This document shows, piece after piece, positions 9,602-18,505 of a stretch of DNA of 33,033 bases (positions within the stretch are counted from its first letter, which is position 1; every line of letters starts with the position of its first letter). The stretch is from contig WREK01000009.1 of NCBI GenBank assembly GCA_009779355.1, forward strand, positions 1 to 33,033. The letters run 5' to 3'. Source of the DNA: Betaproteobacteria bacterium. GTDB lineage: Bacteria > Pseudomonadota > Gammaproteobacteria > Burkholderiales > Rhodocyclaceae. Below the pieces are notes generated by a model. The model had not been told where the DNA came from, did not search any database, and saw only the letters and a program-made list of their open reading frames with translations. The translations under genes were made by a program, and so were the position numbers.

Positions 9602-11893
9602 TCACTTGATCTTCTTGGCGCCGTTTTGCTCAAGATAAGTCTTGGCGCGCAAACCGATGTCAGCCGCCTTGACCTGATACTGGAAGACCTGCTCGGCCCA
9701 CAGGTTGGCCTGCTCCCAATCCTTCTTCGCGGCAGCGGCTTCGTGCTTGGCCTTGGCGTCAGGCATCTTGTTCAACTGATCGGTCGCATCCTCGACCATG
9801 TTTACCACGTCCGGAAAGTCCTTGAAGTTGGTGCTGGTGATGAACCCCACCACCGAGTCGATCACCGCCTGCGTATCGGCGATCTTCTTCAACTGCGCCT
9901 GGTAATCCTTCTCGGTATAGGTTTCCTTGGCCATTTCCTTCTTCGCCGTCTGTTTCCAGCCCTTCGGTTTCACCAGCAGGTAACCCTGCATTTCAAGGTG
10001 CAGCGCGGAACAGAATTCCGTGCAGTAGTACGGATACACGCCTTCCTTATCCGCCTTGAATTTCACCGACGCCGTCTTGCCCGGTTCGACCGATGCATGC
10101 ACGTTGTAGGTGGAAACGGTAAAGCCGTGGGTTTCATCCTGGGCGCGCTCAAGGTTGGTAAGGTTGATCGTCACCTCGTCGCCCACTTCCACATCGATGA
10201 TTTCAGGCGTGATGTGCGAACGGATCAACGTGCCATACACCGTCACCTTGTTGCCTTTGCGTTCGATGCGCTCCTCGCCCGCACGGACGGCGCCAGCGTG
10301 CGGCTTATCGGTGCGGCTGTTAGTCCCCACCTTGTAGCGCACGGCCGGTTTGAGCTTGGAAGCCTCGATGGCCACGGCGTAGTGCGGCTCGCCCATCGGC
10401 AGCGGCATGTCGTAGAGCAACTGCATCTTGTCATTGCTGATGTCGATGAGTTGGTGGTTCTGCGGATGCAGCGGCCCGACCGGGTTGAAACGGTCGATCG
10501 AGAGCTTGTTCAGCGCCACGAGGTAACGTCCCTTCGGATCGACGGAATCACCTTCCATCGTCATCAGGTGGCCGATGTTGTAATGCACCGAAATCTTGTC
10601 GAGCACCTTGCCTTGGCAGAAGTCCCACTTGGCAACCTGGGAGTCCACGTAAAGCGAGGTGTAGGCGACGCACTTTTTCGAGTCGAACTGCGTGTGCAGC
10701 GGCCCCAAGCCTAGCGCCACTTGCGTGTGCAGCGTATCCTGCATGCCGATCACCGGGATGCCATATGGGTCTTTCGACTCGAACTTTCCCACCTTAATCG
10801 CCGCCGTGATCTTCTCAAAGGAATAGACGGACACGTGCGTATCGAGCTTTCCGGAGACGATAATGAACTTGCCGTCCGGCGTGACATCGACGCCGTGCGG
10901 CGACTTCGGTTCGGGGATCAGGAAGAGGATACCTTCCTTCACCGCCGTATCCATCATCAGAACGTCGTGGCCGTTGATCTTCTTCGCCTTACCCTGCGCA
11001 ACGAGTTCGGCAGCCTTCTTCCAGTTGATAACATGCAGGTAGTCCGTATCCTTGGCCGAACAACCGGCCTCGAATGGCGGACGACCCAGTTCGATACCAC
11101 CAACGTACCGTTCGGAACAGAAGGAATTGGTGAATGACCACCCGTCCGAAGGCCCTTTGCCCGCATCCGATATATCCTGCGAATAGGGAGGCAATTCAAC
11201 CGAGAAAGACTTCGCCATGTCGATACGGCCTGCGGCACGATCAAACTTCCAATAAGTCATGCCGCCGCGATACTTCTCGTTGAACTCCTCAAGCGGGTAA
11301 AACTTTTTTGGCTCCAGTGGCGCGGCATACTGCGAAGCCTCGAACACGTACTCGGTATCAGGCGTGACAAAAGCGCCGCCATGTTCCGATTTGAAGATCG
11401 GGTTCGCTACGATCTGCTTGGTTTCATAATCGCGCAGGTCAATTACCGCGATGCGCGGATTGGCCTTGTCGTTGATGAAAAGGAATTGCCCGTCGTACTG
11501 CCCGTTGGTTTCGGAAATGGCCGGATGGTGCGTGTCGCCCCAGGTGATTTCCTTTCCGTCGATCCATCCCCCTTTCAGCACCTCTTTCGATTCTTCGTCA
11601 TACCCATAGCCCTGCCAGGGTTCGGGCGTAAACACCGCGAGATATTTCAGGATGCGCATCGAAGGGACGGCATAGACGATGACCTGCCCCGACTGCCCGC
11701 CGGAACTGAAGACTACAAATTCATCGCGCTTGCCGGACGGCGTATACGTCTTGGCCGCAGACAGGAGATCCTGTTGGCTGAGGCCGCGCCGCTTCATTAT
11801 ATCTTGCAGGGATTCCGCAGCCCATGTTGTTCCAATCCCGAATGCCGTTGCCAGCAATACCGCTGTTGCTTTGACTGCCAGGCTTTTCATCAT
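9602..11893 (-). CDS. nosZ: Nitrous oxide reductase, clade II (Sec-exported)
   Basis: WGDTHHP; CuA motif CTEFCSALHLEM; Sec-like signal without Tat SRRxFLK; strong AGGAGGAG upstream of ATGATGAAA. Confidence 0.95.
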   Translation of the reverse strand: MMKSLAVKATAVLLATAFGIGTTWAAESLQDIMKRRGLSQQDLLSAAKTYTPSGKRDEFVVFSSGGQSGQVIVYAVPSMRILKYLAVFTPEPWQGYGYDEESKEVLKGGWIDGKEITWGDTHHPAISETNGQYDGQFLFINDKANPRIAVIDLRDYETKQIVANPIFKSEHGGAFVTPDTEYVFEASQYAAPLEPKKFYPLEEFNEKYRGGMTYWKFDRAAGRIDMAKSFSVELPPYSQDISDAGKGPSDGWSFTNSFCSERYVGGIELGRPPFEAGCSAKDTDYLHVINWKKAAELVAQGKAKKINGHDVLMMDTAVKEGILFLIPEPKSPHGVDVTPDGKFIIVSGKLDTHVSVYSFEKITAAIKVGKFESKDPYGIPVIGMQDTLHTQVALGLGPLHTQFDSKKCVAYTSLYVDSQVAKWDFCQGKVLDKISVHYNIGHLMTMEGDSVDPKGRYLVALNKLSIDRFNPVGPLHPQNHQLIDISNDKMQLLYDMPLPMGEPHYAVAIEASKLKPAVRYKVGTNSRTDKPHAGAVRAGEERIERKGNKVTVYGTLIRSHITPEIIDVEVGDEVTINLTNLERAQDETHGFTVSTYNVHASVEPGKTASVKFKADKEGVYPYYCTEFCSALHLEMQGYLLVKPKGWKQTAKKEMAKETYTEKDYQAQLKKIADTQAVIDSVVGFITSTNFKDFPDVVNMVEDATDQLNKMPDAKAKHEAAAAKKDWEQANLWAEQVFQYQVKAADIGLRAKTYLEQNGAKKIK

Positions 11894-12245
11894 TCTCCTC
11901 CTCGGAAAATCCATCTATACAGATCACCGTTTCGCTGCCGCCTTATTGCCACTGCGGCAGCATTGCCCGTCAAAAACCCGAACCTTTACATCATTCCATG
12001 CCATTTCACGCCATCCTGTGTCATGCATCACGCCACAAGCATGGAAAATTACCGGTCGGACAGGAGTTTATAAGGCTCCTCCACACCTTATTATTGTGTG
12101 TCGAAAGACCGGGTGGCGACAGGTGGCAAAACCTGATAAATGCACTAAGAATCGCGGAGGGGGGGATAGGAATATTCCGATCCGGAGGAATGGTTTCAGG
12201 GTTTTCCCCTGAACGCCAATTTGCTTGCGCCGATACCGTAGCGCC

Positions 12246-12902
12246 CTATTCCGACAGCGGCACGTCGTTTTCAATGAGTTGATGCTGAATGGCGTACCGG
12301 ACGAGTTCGGCGGTGTTAGCCAGTCCCATCCTGGTCTGGATGGTCGCTTTGTGGGTGCTGACGGTTTTCACGCTCAACTTGAGCCGCCGGGCGATTTCGG
12401 AGACGCCGATGCCCTGCACGAGCAAAAGAAATATCTGGTAATTGCGGTCGGTGAGGCGTTTGTGGGGCAACTGCTCCCGGTTGCCCTGGAGCATGTCGCG
12501 GGTGAGGCTCTCAGCAACCTCCTGGTTGATGAAAAGGCCGCCGCCAACGATCTTACGGATGGCATCGGCCAGCAGTGCCTCCGCGTTGTCCTTGCAGAGA
12601 TAACCGGACGCGCCTGCCTTAAGGGCACGCACAGCATAGATATCTTCCTTGTACATGCTGAGAATAAGGATGGGCAGACGTGGGAACTCATCCTTGACCC
12701 GCTTGATGAGTTCGATGCCGTTACGCCCAGGCATGCTGAGGTCGAGCACGGCGGCATCCCATTGCCCGGTGTGCAGTTGTTCGAGCGCCTCCGTGCCGTT
12801 GCTGGCTTCCCCGGCAACGATGATGTCTCCGGCTTCGCTGAGGATGTGCTTGAGACCGGCGCGCAGAATGTCGTGGTCGTCTGCGATGAGTACGCGGATC
12901 AT
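12246..12902 (-). CDS. NarL/FixJ-family response regulator
   Basis: Receiver IADDHD...LDLSMPG...K and LuxR-type HTH SEIARRLKLSVKTVSTHKATI. Confidence 0.92.
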   Translation of the reverse strand: MIRVLIADDHDILRAGLKHILSEAGDIIVAGEASNGTEALEQLHTGQWDAAVLDLSMPGRNGIELIKRVKDEFPRLPILILSMYKEDIYAVRALKAGASGYLCKDNAEALLADAIRKIVGGGLFINQEVAESLTRDMLQGNREQLPHKRLTDRNYQIFLLLVQGIGVSEIARRLKLSVKTVSTHKATIQTRMGLANTAELVRYAIQHQLIENDVPLSE

Positions 12903-14356
12903 GAGTTTTTGCCTCCATCTGGCGAACCGTCGTCCAACGGCAGGATGACAGAAATGCGGACACCGTGGCTGCCATCGACATTCATTTCCCCGCCAAGCAT
13001 GTTTACGCGTTCAGACATGCCCAGCAGTCCGAAACCTTTCCGGTGGGCATGGAGATCGAAACCGACGCCGTCATCCTGGATGAGCAGGTGCAGTTCATCT
13101 TCGACCTCTTCCACCCGGATGTCGACATGGGTAGCACGCGCGTGGCGGGAGATGTTGGTGAGCGCCTCCTGGACAAGCCGGAAAACAGCAATGGATCGAT
13201 CTGAATCGAGTTCGTATTCGTCCCGATCCGCGTGGAAAACGCAGTCGATGCCGCAACGCTCCCCGAATTGCTGGACGAGGTGTTCGAGCGCGGCGCGCAG
13301 GCCAAGCACGTCGAGCATGCCGGGGCGCAGCCCCTCGGAAATCCGGCGCATGGTTCCGATGGTGCGTTCCACAAGGGTACGTGAACCGTCGATGCGATCC
13401 ACGCAGGCCCTGTCGTTGTCGGCATTACCAGGACGGGCGACATTCTTACGCAGCCAGCCAAGGTCAATGCGTAGCGCGGTAAGCGCCTGACCGAGTTCGT
13501 CGTGAAGTTCACGGGCAATAGAGGTGCGTTCACTTTCCCGTACCTCCTGCAGGAAACGAGCAAGTTCGCGCAGGCGTGCCTGCGATTCCCGCAGCGCATC
13601 ACCGGCGCGGCGCTGCTCCTGCGCGCGGCGGCGGCTGATGACATGCAAAAGGGTGATAACAGCCAGCCCAAGCAGCCAGATGGTTCCATGCCAGAACTGG
13701 ATGGTGCGCCACGTAGGTTCCTGCGCTTCCCGGTAAGCATTAAGGTCGACAGAAATGCTCGCGCCGCCACGCAGGCCGCCTACCGGGACGAGGGTATCGC
13801 GATGACAATCCAGGCATTCTTTTTCCATCTTCATGGGAAGCATGACGCGCATCAACCCGTGCCCCCGTCCGTTGTGCGAAAACGGTTCCGTGATGATGGA
13901 CTCCCCCTTGGCCAGTTCTTTGAGCGCCTCGGTTTCCCAGTCGTCAGGCATATTCTCGCGGTTGCGGAGTTGCATGGAGGTAAGCCGTTCCTGAAATTCG
14001 GATTGCTGGTTCGACATGTCTTGAATGGCCAGCAACAGGTGCATGGGCGTGACCAGGACAAGGTCGAGCGGTTTCCCGGAACGGTCGGAAGCAGAAAAAT
14101 GCTGTTCTTGTTCAAGCGAGCTGATCGCAGGCAGACGATCGTCGCGCACGAAAATGCCTCCGACAGAAGACGCCCACTCCCGGATCGCCATGTCTTTCCG
14201 AAGACTGGCAATAGCCGCAATGCGTGCGAGTTCTGCGGCAGTACGGTTCAACTGCTCGCGTTGCTGGAAAAGGGAAGCCAGCACCAGCACCGTCCACACG
14301 AGTGCAAACAGTACGGCCCCCCAGGTTCCAGCAATGGGACGAAAGTGACCATCCAT
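12899..14356 (-). CDS. Membrane sensor histidine kinase with DUF3365/Tll0287-like heme sensor and HisKA_3 core
   Basis: Two TM helices; KECLDCH heme motif followed by VGGLRGGASISVDL; H-box SIARELHDELGQALTALRIDLGWL; HATPase DDGVGFD; overlaps the response regulator by 4 nt. Confidence 0.88.
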   Translation of the reverse strand: MDGHFRPIAGTWGAVLFALVWTVLVLASLFQQREQLNRTAAELARIAAIASLRKDMAIREWASSVGGIFVRDDRLPAISSLEQEQHFSASDRSGKPLDLVLVTPMHLLLAIQDMSNQQSEFQERLTSMQLRNRENMPDDWETEALKELAKGESIITEPFSHNGRGHGLMRVMLPMKMEKECLDCHRDTLVPVGGLRGGASISVDLNAYREAQEPTWRTIQFWHGTIWLLGLAVITLLHVISRRRAQEQRRAGDALRESQARLRELARFLQEVRESERTSIARELHDELGQALTALRIDLGWLRKNVARPGNADNDRACVDRIDGSRTLVERTIGTMRRISEGLRPGMLDVLGLRAALEHLVQQFGERCGIDCVFHADRDEYELDSDRSIAVFRLVQEALTNISRHARATHVDIRVEEVEDELHLLIQDDGVGFDLHAHRKGFGLLGMSERVNMLGGEMNVDGSHGVRISVILPLDDGSPDGGKNS

Positions 14357-14490
14357 TATTTTTCAGGCATTACACAATGGGACACAATCACTTTGCCCCG
14401 CTTCGTCCGGGCAGTCAATACGGTGATTTGATCTCCTGCTGGCGCTGAAGCGTTAAGGACGCGCTGAACAATTTCTGAGCGTTCTGGCAT

Positions 14491-14586
14491 CGCAGGTGCG
14501 GGTTTCAAACCCGCCCAAAACATAGCCTGACACATGGTCTGCAAGCCGACGAACGGACATGGGCGTGTTTGAAACCCGCACCTGCG
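14491..14586. repeat. REP-like inverted repeat pair
   Basis: CGCAGGTGCGGGTTTCAAACCCGCCC (14491-14516) and its near-perfect inverse GGGCGTGTTTGAAACCCGCACCTGCG (14561-14586). Confidence 0.75.
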
Positions 14587-14723
14587 CTGCCCGGAAGGAA
14601 TAAATCAGCGTTTCCTTAATGTGCCGATATTGATCGCCCTCACTGCCGCAAGAGGTTTATGTAATGTCAAACGATTACCAAAAACATACTGTCGTCATCA
14701 TGCCAATTTGATGTACAATTTTC

Positions 14724-14787
14724 TTGCCGGGGCTAAAAGGAAGAAAGGCTCCGGAGCGGGAGCCTTTCTCGTTTATTAACCCGGCAA
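14724..14787. other. Nested double hairpin (sRNA, bidirectional terminator or riboregulator)
   Basis: Outer TTGCCGGG/CCCGGCAA and inner perfect 11-bp AGAAAGGCTCC-ggagcg-GGAGCCTTTCT (14742-14769). Confidence 0.6.
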
Positions 14788-14896
14788 CCTTTGTTTTCAC
14801 ATTTAATCCATTAAAAATCAACGAATTACATCAAATATTCATCGCCTATTTGATTGCCGGTTTAATAATCACGCTCCGGTAAAGGAGGTGATTGGC

Positions 14897-15004
14897 ATGA
14901 AGCCAACCCGCTGTAAGTGTCGTTGGCAACGTAGGATCGTCGTAAAGATAATCCAGTTGGTTATCGTAGCGGTTTTGCTGTTGTATAGCAATCCTGTGTT
15001 GTAG
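14897..15004 (+). CDS. Small basic/hydrophobic peptide MKPTRCKCRWQRRIVVKIIQLVIVAVLLLYSNPVL
   Basis: 35-codon ORF after AAAGGAGGTGATTGGC (extended SD match, good spacing); basic N-terminus then one TM-like stretch. Below the ORF track length cutoff. Confidence 0.5.
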   Translation: MKPTRCKCRWQRRIVVKIIQLVIVAVLLLYSNPVL

Positions 15005-15056
15005 CGCATCCGTGCGAGTTGTACCCACCCTGCACCGACGATGCAGTCTGCAACCT

Positions 15057-15118
15057 GCAATTTCTGTTAAATCAATAACATACGTTATCCGATTCCACGC
15101 ATAAGTGACAGAAATTGC
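15057..15118. repeat. 11-bp perfect inverted repeat around a 40-bp AT-rich core
   Basis: GCAATTTCTGT (15057-15067) and ACAGAAATTGC (15108-15118); core contains ATAACatacGTTAT. Confidence 0.5.
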
Positions 15119-15218
15119 CAGAAAACGGACGGGTTGCGCGGGAGTTTGTCACAAAGTTGTCACGCAGCTCTACAAGCATCAGTTCTGCGAATGATGCTTC
15201 ACGCTCGCCGCTTGGCAT

Positions 15219-15254
15219 CTGCCGGGGAATGTGTTTTCAACCCATCCCCGGCAG
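15219..15254. other. Hairpin CTGCCGGGGA...TCCCCGGCAG
   Basis: Perfect 10-bp stem, 16-nt loop. Confidence 0.5.
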
Positions 15255-15544
15255 TGCCGGGAGCGTGAATTTCGGAGCGCCATCAATAGTACGCTCCGCC
15301 GCCGTTTCCGCTTGCGGTCTTACGAGGTTGAAATGCCCGCCCCTTACCCGGCAACGCCGCGACCTTACCGGGCGGAGAACCGGACACGGCGCTATTGACG
15401 GTATCCGCAGCCTCGCAACCGGGAACATGCAAATTGATGGCTCTGAGGGGATAGGACACATCCGGCGCATGCTTCCCTTGCGCTCCGGCCTCTCGCGTTG
15501 ATTGCACCCTGTGTAGCAAATCGGGATAATCCAAGATGTATGGC

Positions 15545-15564
15545 CGTGTGATTTTTTTCACACG
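15545..15564. promoter_or_regulatory. Hairpin/operator-like CGTGTGA-tttttt-TCACACG upstream of the effector ORF
   Basis: Perfect 7-bp inverted repeat 57 nt before the ATG at 15621. Confidence 0.4.
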
Positions 15565-15620
15565 AACCCCGTATGACGCGATGCGTTGAAGCAATCAGAA
15601 CAGACAACCAGGGTTAAACA

Positions 15621-18494
15621 ATGGCTAGTACACCTTCACTTTCCAGCACCCAAGAAGAAGCCTCCAAGCCTGCGCCGCTCAAATTCATGCTTCCCTTCCC
15701 CGACTACAGGAACGCGGACGGCACCCAGAAAGAGGTTGACCCACAGGTATTCACGAAAAGCTGGGGGAGTTCGGCCACGAGCGGTTTTTACCCGTTTAGC
15801 ATTAACGGGGATTGGCACGGGGGCATCCACTTCGACAGCAGCACCGCTGCCCTTTTCAACCAGAGCGACGGCGTGCGCTGCATAGCGGACGGCGAGGTGG
15901 TCGCCTACCGTTTCGACGCCCTGCCGCCCCGATCCTGTTATTTCAACTTTGAGCAGGCCAACGCGGTGTTCTCCACCAGCTTCGTGTTGGTGCGCCACCG
16001 GCTGCAATACCCTGCGGAGTACATGAAGCAGCCTTCGGAGACTCCCCCTTCGTGCGTTTTCTACAGCCTGTACATGCACCTGCGGCATTGGGAAGCCTAC
16101 GAAGAGGACGAAAGCCTCAAGCGTCCAGAGTTTTGGGAAAAAGAGCCGGACAGGATGTTGGTAGGCAAGGATGCCAAGGACGACGTTCCCGACAACATCG
16201 GGGCGGGTCAGGGAGCCCCGGCGGGTGGAAAAGGGATAAGGCTGCGGGGGGATAACGACGTCATAATAGGCTGGGCGCCACGCGGCACGTACATCAGGCT
16301 TACAGGCACACAGGACAGCAGGGGCTATCGCCGGATTGCCGGGTTTGATGGTGACTATTTCCGGCGCAGCGGCCTCTCCGAACAAACCCTGCTTGAATAT
16401 GGCAAGGTATTCGTAAAGGAACTCGAACAGATCACCGATGCCCCGAAGGTCACGGACATTGTCCACTTCCCCATGAAGCCGGTAGAGGGCAAGCCGAATG
16501 AAAAGAAGCTGCACGAAATCAAGGCGGGCGAGCTGGTCGGGCATCTTGGCTACTACATGCGTTTCAACCCGGAAGTGATCTCCAGTAGCGTTTATACTTC
16601 CCGCCCGGTGGTGCATTTGGAAGTGTTCTCGCCGGAACTCGAAGATTTCATCAAAAAATGCCGCAAGCTGGAACCAGACGCCCCGGCCAGCGCCAAGACC
16701 CTGCTCAGGATCGCCAAAGGGGCCAAGCCAGTCACCCTGCCGATGTTTGACCTGACGTTGGACAGGGGCGAACTGTTGATGCTTGCGGAAGATTCCCCGA
16801 AAGAGGGCCTGCTCGTCAAACTGTCGCGCAACAAGCTGGCGGGCAGCGCGGACGTGATGCTCCGCACCGAGTTTGCACCCGGCGAGGCCGGTTACAAACA
16901 AGCGGGGCAGTATTACCTCAAGGCGGGCGACGCCAACACCAAGCACTACTTCTTTGCGGCGCTCACGGCGGACGGGAAGAGCCCCATTATGGCAAACCAG
17001 TTCAGTACGTCGCAGCAGCACCCCAAGCGCAAGGTATTCGTCCCGGACGCAGGCAAAGCGGTGTGGGTATTGAGAAGCTGGTACGAAAGCAGGGCCAGCC
17101 ATGCGGGGAACAGGAACGGGGTCGTAGTGATCGACAACGGGTACACGCAAGCCTGGGGCCAATTCCCGCTGAAAGAGAAGCAGAACGAAGTAAAAGGCTC
17201 GGTAGCGGCGATCCAGGTGATCGATGTCAAGAAGAAAGGCAACCCGCTTGTCAAGTATCGTGCGAAGGATGATAAAGGGGTAGATTGGTTTGAAGTGAAA
17301 TACCCGATCATTGAGGAAGATGGGGTTTTTACGATAAAGGGCTGGGTGAATGACAAGGATTTTGAGAAAGTCACCCGCTGCTCGCCGTGGGCGTGGCCGG
17401 GGTTCGAGCTGACGGAGGAAGACCCCTTGACCCCGCTGGACTGGTTCAAGCGGCGGCTGGCGAGGGACTACACGCCCAGCAGCCCGATGCTCAAGCAGTT
17501 GTACAAGCTGCTGGATGCGGACGGCAATAAGGTACTGACGGAGGGCGAGATCAGGCAGGGTTGGTCAAAGCCGTGGCTGGCGCAGGCGCTGTCGAGGCAG
17601 GTGCTTGAGCACAAGAGCGAATGGGGCCTGCCGATGAGCGAATGGGATGCGCTGGACAAGGCCATGTTGGAGGGTGCGGAAAAGCTCACCGGCAGCAGGT
17701 TCCGCCCTGACAAAGTATGGGAGGAGGAGAAGAAGCGCATTGCGAAACTGGTTTGGTGGGACAAGGTGGCCGGGAAGCATGGTTTCCCTACAGATATAAA
17801 GGTCTGGCATGTGCATCCGTTGGGGTTGATTGAGAATTTTGCAGGAATAAAGAAGCATCCTGTCATTGTCGTCGATGGTGAGATAGTTGAGTTGGAGTTT
17901 TTAGATGAATATATAGGCGACCATATTGAGGAAAGTGATTATGAAGCTGCTGCGGTACTTGTAGGTTGTGAGACGGCTGTATTCAAAGCAATTGGGAGAC
18001 AAGAATCAGGGTCTGCCGCTTGGTATAAATTTGCAGGATGGGATTCTGTCCCTAAAATTTTGTTTGAGCGTCATAAGTTTCATAATTTTACAAACGGACA
18101 GTTTGATAGTATAGATTCTAATATTTCCAATGCTGTGGCGGGAGGATACGGTTTAGAAAGTGCTCAATACAAAAGATTGTTGAAAGCATATAAACTGAAT
18201 AAAACAGCAGCACTAAAATCAGCGTCATGGGGTAAATTTCAGGTGATGGGATTCAACCATCAGGCAGCCGGATACTCCTCGGTAGAGGAGTTTGTTCGTG
18301 ATCTAAGCATGTCCGAAAAAAACCATCTTAAAGCGGCTGCAAATTTCGCTAAGAATACACCAGCATTAAGGCAGGCGCTTATTAATAAAAATTGGAGTGC
18401 TATAGCACTTCATTACAATGGCCCGCAGTATGCACAAAACAATTATGATACACATCTGCAACAATTCTACAACGAGATTGTAGGGCAACAATAA
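15621..18494 (+). CDS. Large effector-like peptidoglycan hydrolase: N-terminal M23-like domain, central EF-hand-like segment, C-terminal N-acetylmuramidase (DUF3380-like)
   Basis: HGGIHFD...ADGEVVAYRF...YSLYMHL (M23-like); LLDADGNKVLTEGEI (EF-hand-like); WHVHPLGLIENF linker; ILFERHKFHNFT...ASWGKFQVMGFNHQAAGY...ALHYNGPQYAQNNYDTHL (N-acetylmuramidase). Confidence 0.8.
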   Translation: MASTPSLSSTQEEASKPAPLKFMLPFPDYRNADGTQKEVDPQVFTKSWGSSATSGFYPFSINGDWHGGIHFDSSTAALFNQSDGVRCIADGEVVAYRFDALPPRSCYFNFEQANAVFSTSFVLVRHRLQYPAEYMKQPSETPPSCVFYSLYMHLRHWEAYEEDESLKRPEFWEKEPDRMLVGKDAKDDVPDNIGAGQGAPAGGKGIRLRGDNDVIIGWAPRGTYIRLTGTQDSRGYRRIAGFDGDYFRRSGLSEQTLLEYGKVFVKELEQITDAPKVTDIVHFPMKPVEGKPNEKKLHEIKAGELVGHLGYYMRFNPEVISSSVYTSRPVVHLEVFSPELEDFIKKCRKLEPDAPASAKTLLRIAKGAKPVTLPMFDLTLDRGELLMLAEDSPKEGLLVKLSRNKLAGSADVMLRTEFAPGEAGYKQAGQYYLKAGDANTKHYFFAALTADGKSPIMANQFSTSQQHPKRKVFVPDAGKAVWVLRSWYESRASHAGNRNGVVVIDNGYTQAWGQFPLKEKQNEVKGSVAAIQVIDVKKKGNPLVKYRAKDDKGVDWFEVKYPIIEEDGVFTIKGWVNDKDFEKVTRCSPWAWPGFELTEEDPLTPLDWFKRRLARDYTPSSPMLKQLYKLLDADGNKVLTEGEIRQGWSKPWLAQALSRQVLEHKSEWGLPMSEWDALDKAMLEGAEKLTGSRFRPDKVWEEEKKRIAKLVWWDKVAGKHGFPTDIKVWHVHPLGLIENFAGIKKHPVIVVDGEIVELEFLDEYIGDHIEESDYEAAAVLVGCETAVFKAIGRQESGSAAWYKFAGWDSVPKILFERHKFHNFTNGQFDSIDSNISNAVAGGYGLESAQYKRLLKAYKLNKTAALKSASWGKFQVMGFNHQAAGYSSVEEFVRDLSMSEKNHLKAAANFAKNTPALRQALINKNWSAIALHYNGPQYAQNNYDTHLQQFYNEIVGQQ

Positions 18495-18505
18495 AGGAAA
18501 ATGCC

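Noticed and set aside
9506-10714. 402-aa plus-strand ORF antisense to nosZ
   Set aside because: Shadow ORF of a GC-rich, strongly conserved gene on the other strand; His/Arg/Leu-rich with no domain signature
12225-13490. 421-aa plus-strand ORF antisense to the response regulator and kinase
   Set aside because: Opposite-strand artefact over two clear coding genes
14846-15060. Minus-strand ORFs of 60 and 63 aa
   Set aside because: No SD, no motif; overlapped by a plus-strand small ORF with a much better ribosome-binding site
15237-15607. Minus-strand ORFs (77, 103, 71 aa) upstream of the effector as a decayed gene
   Set aside because: Three frames overlap with no recognisable domain; cannot distinguish a pseudogene from GC-rich non-coding DNA
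15636-17162. 508-aa minus-strand ORF antisense to the effector
   Set aside because: It ends where the GC-rich part of the effector thins out and has no domain features; the plus-strand ORF has clear motifs
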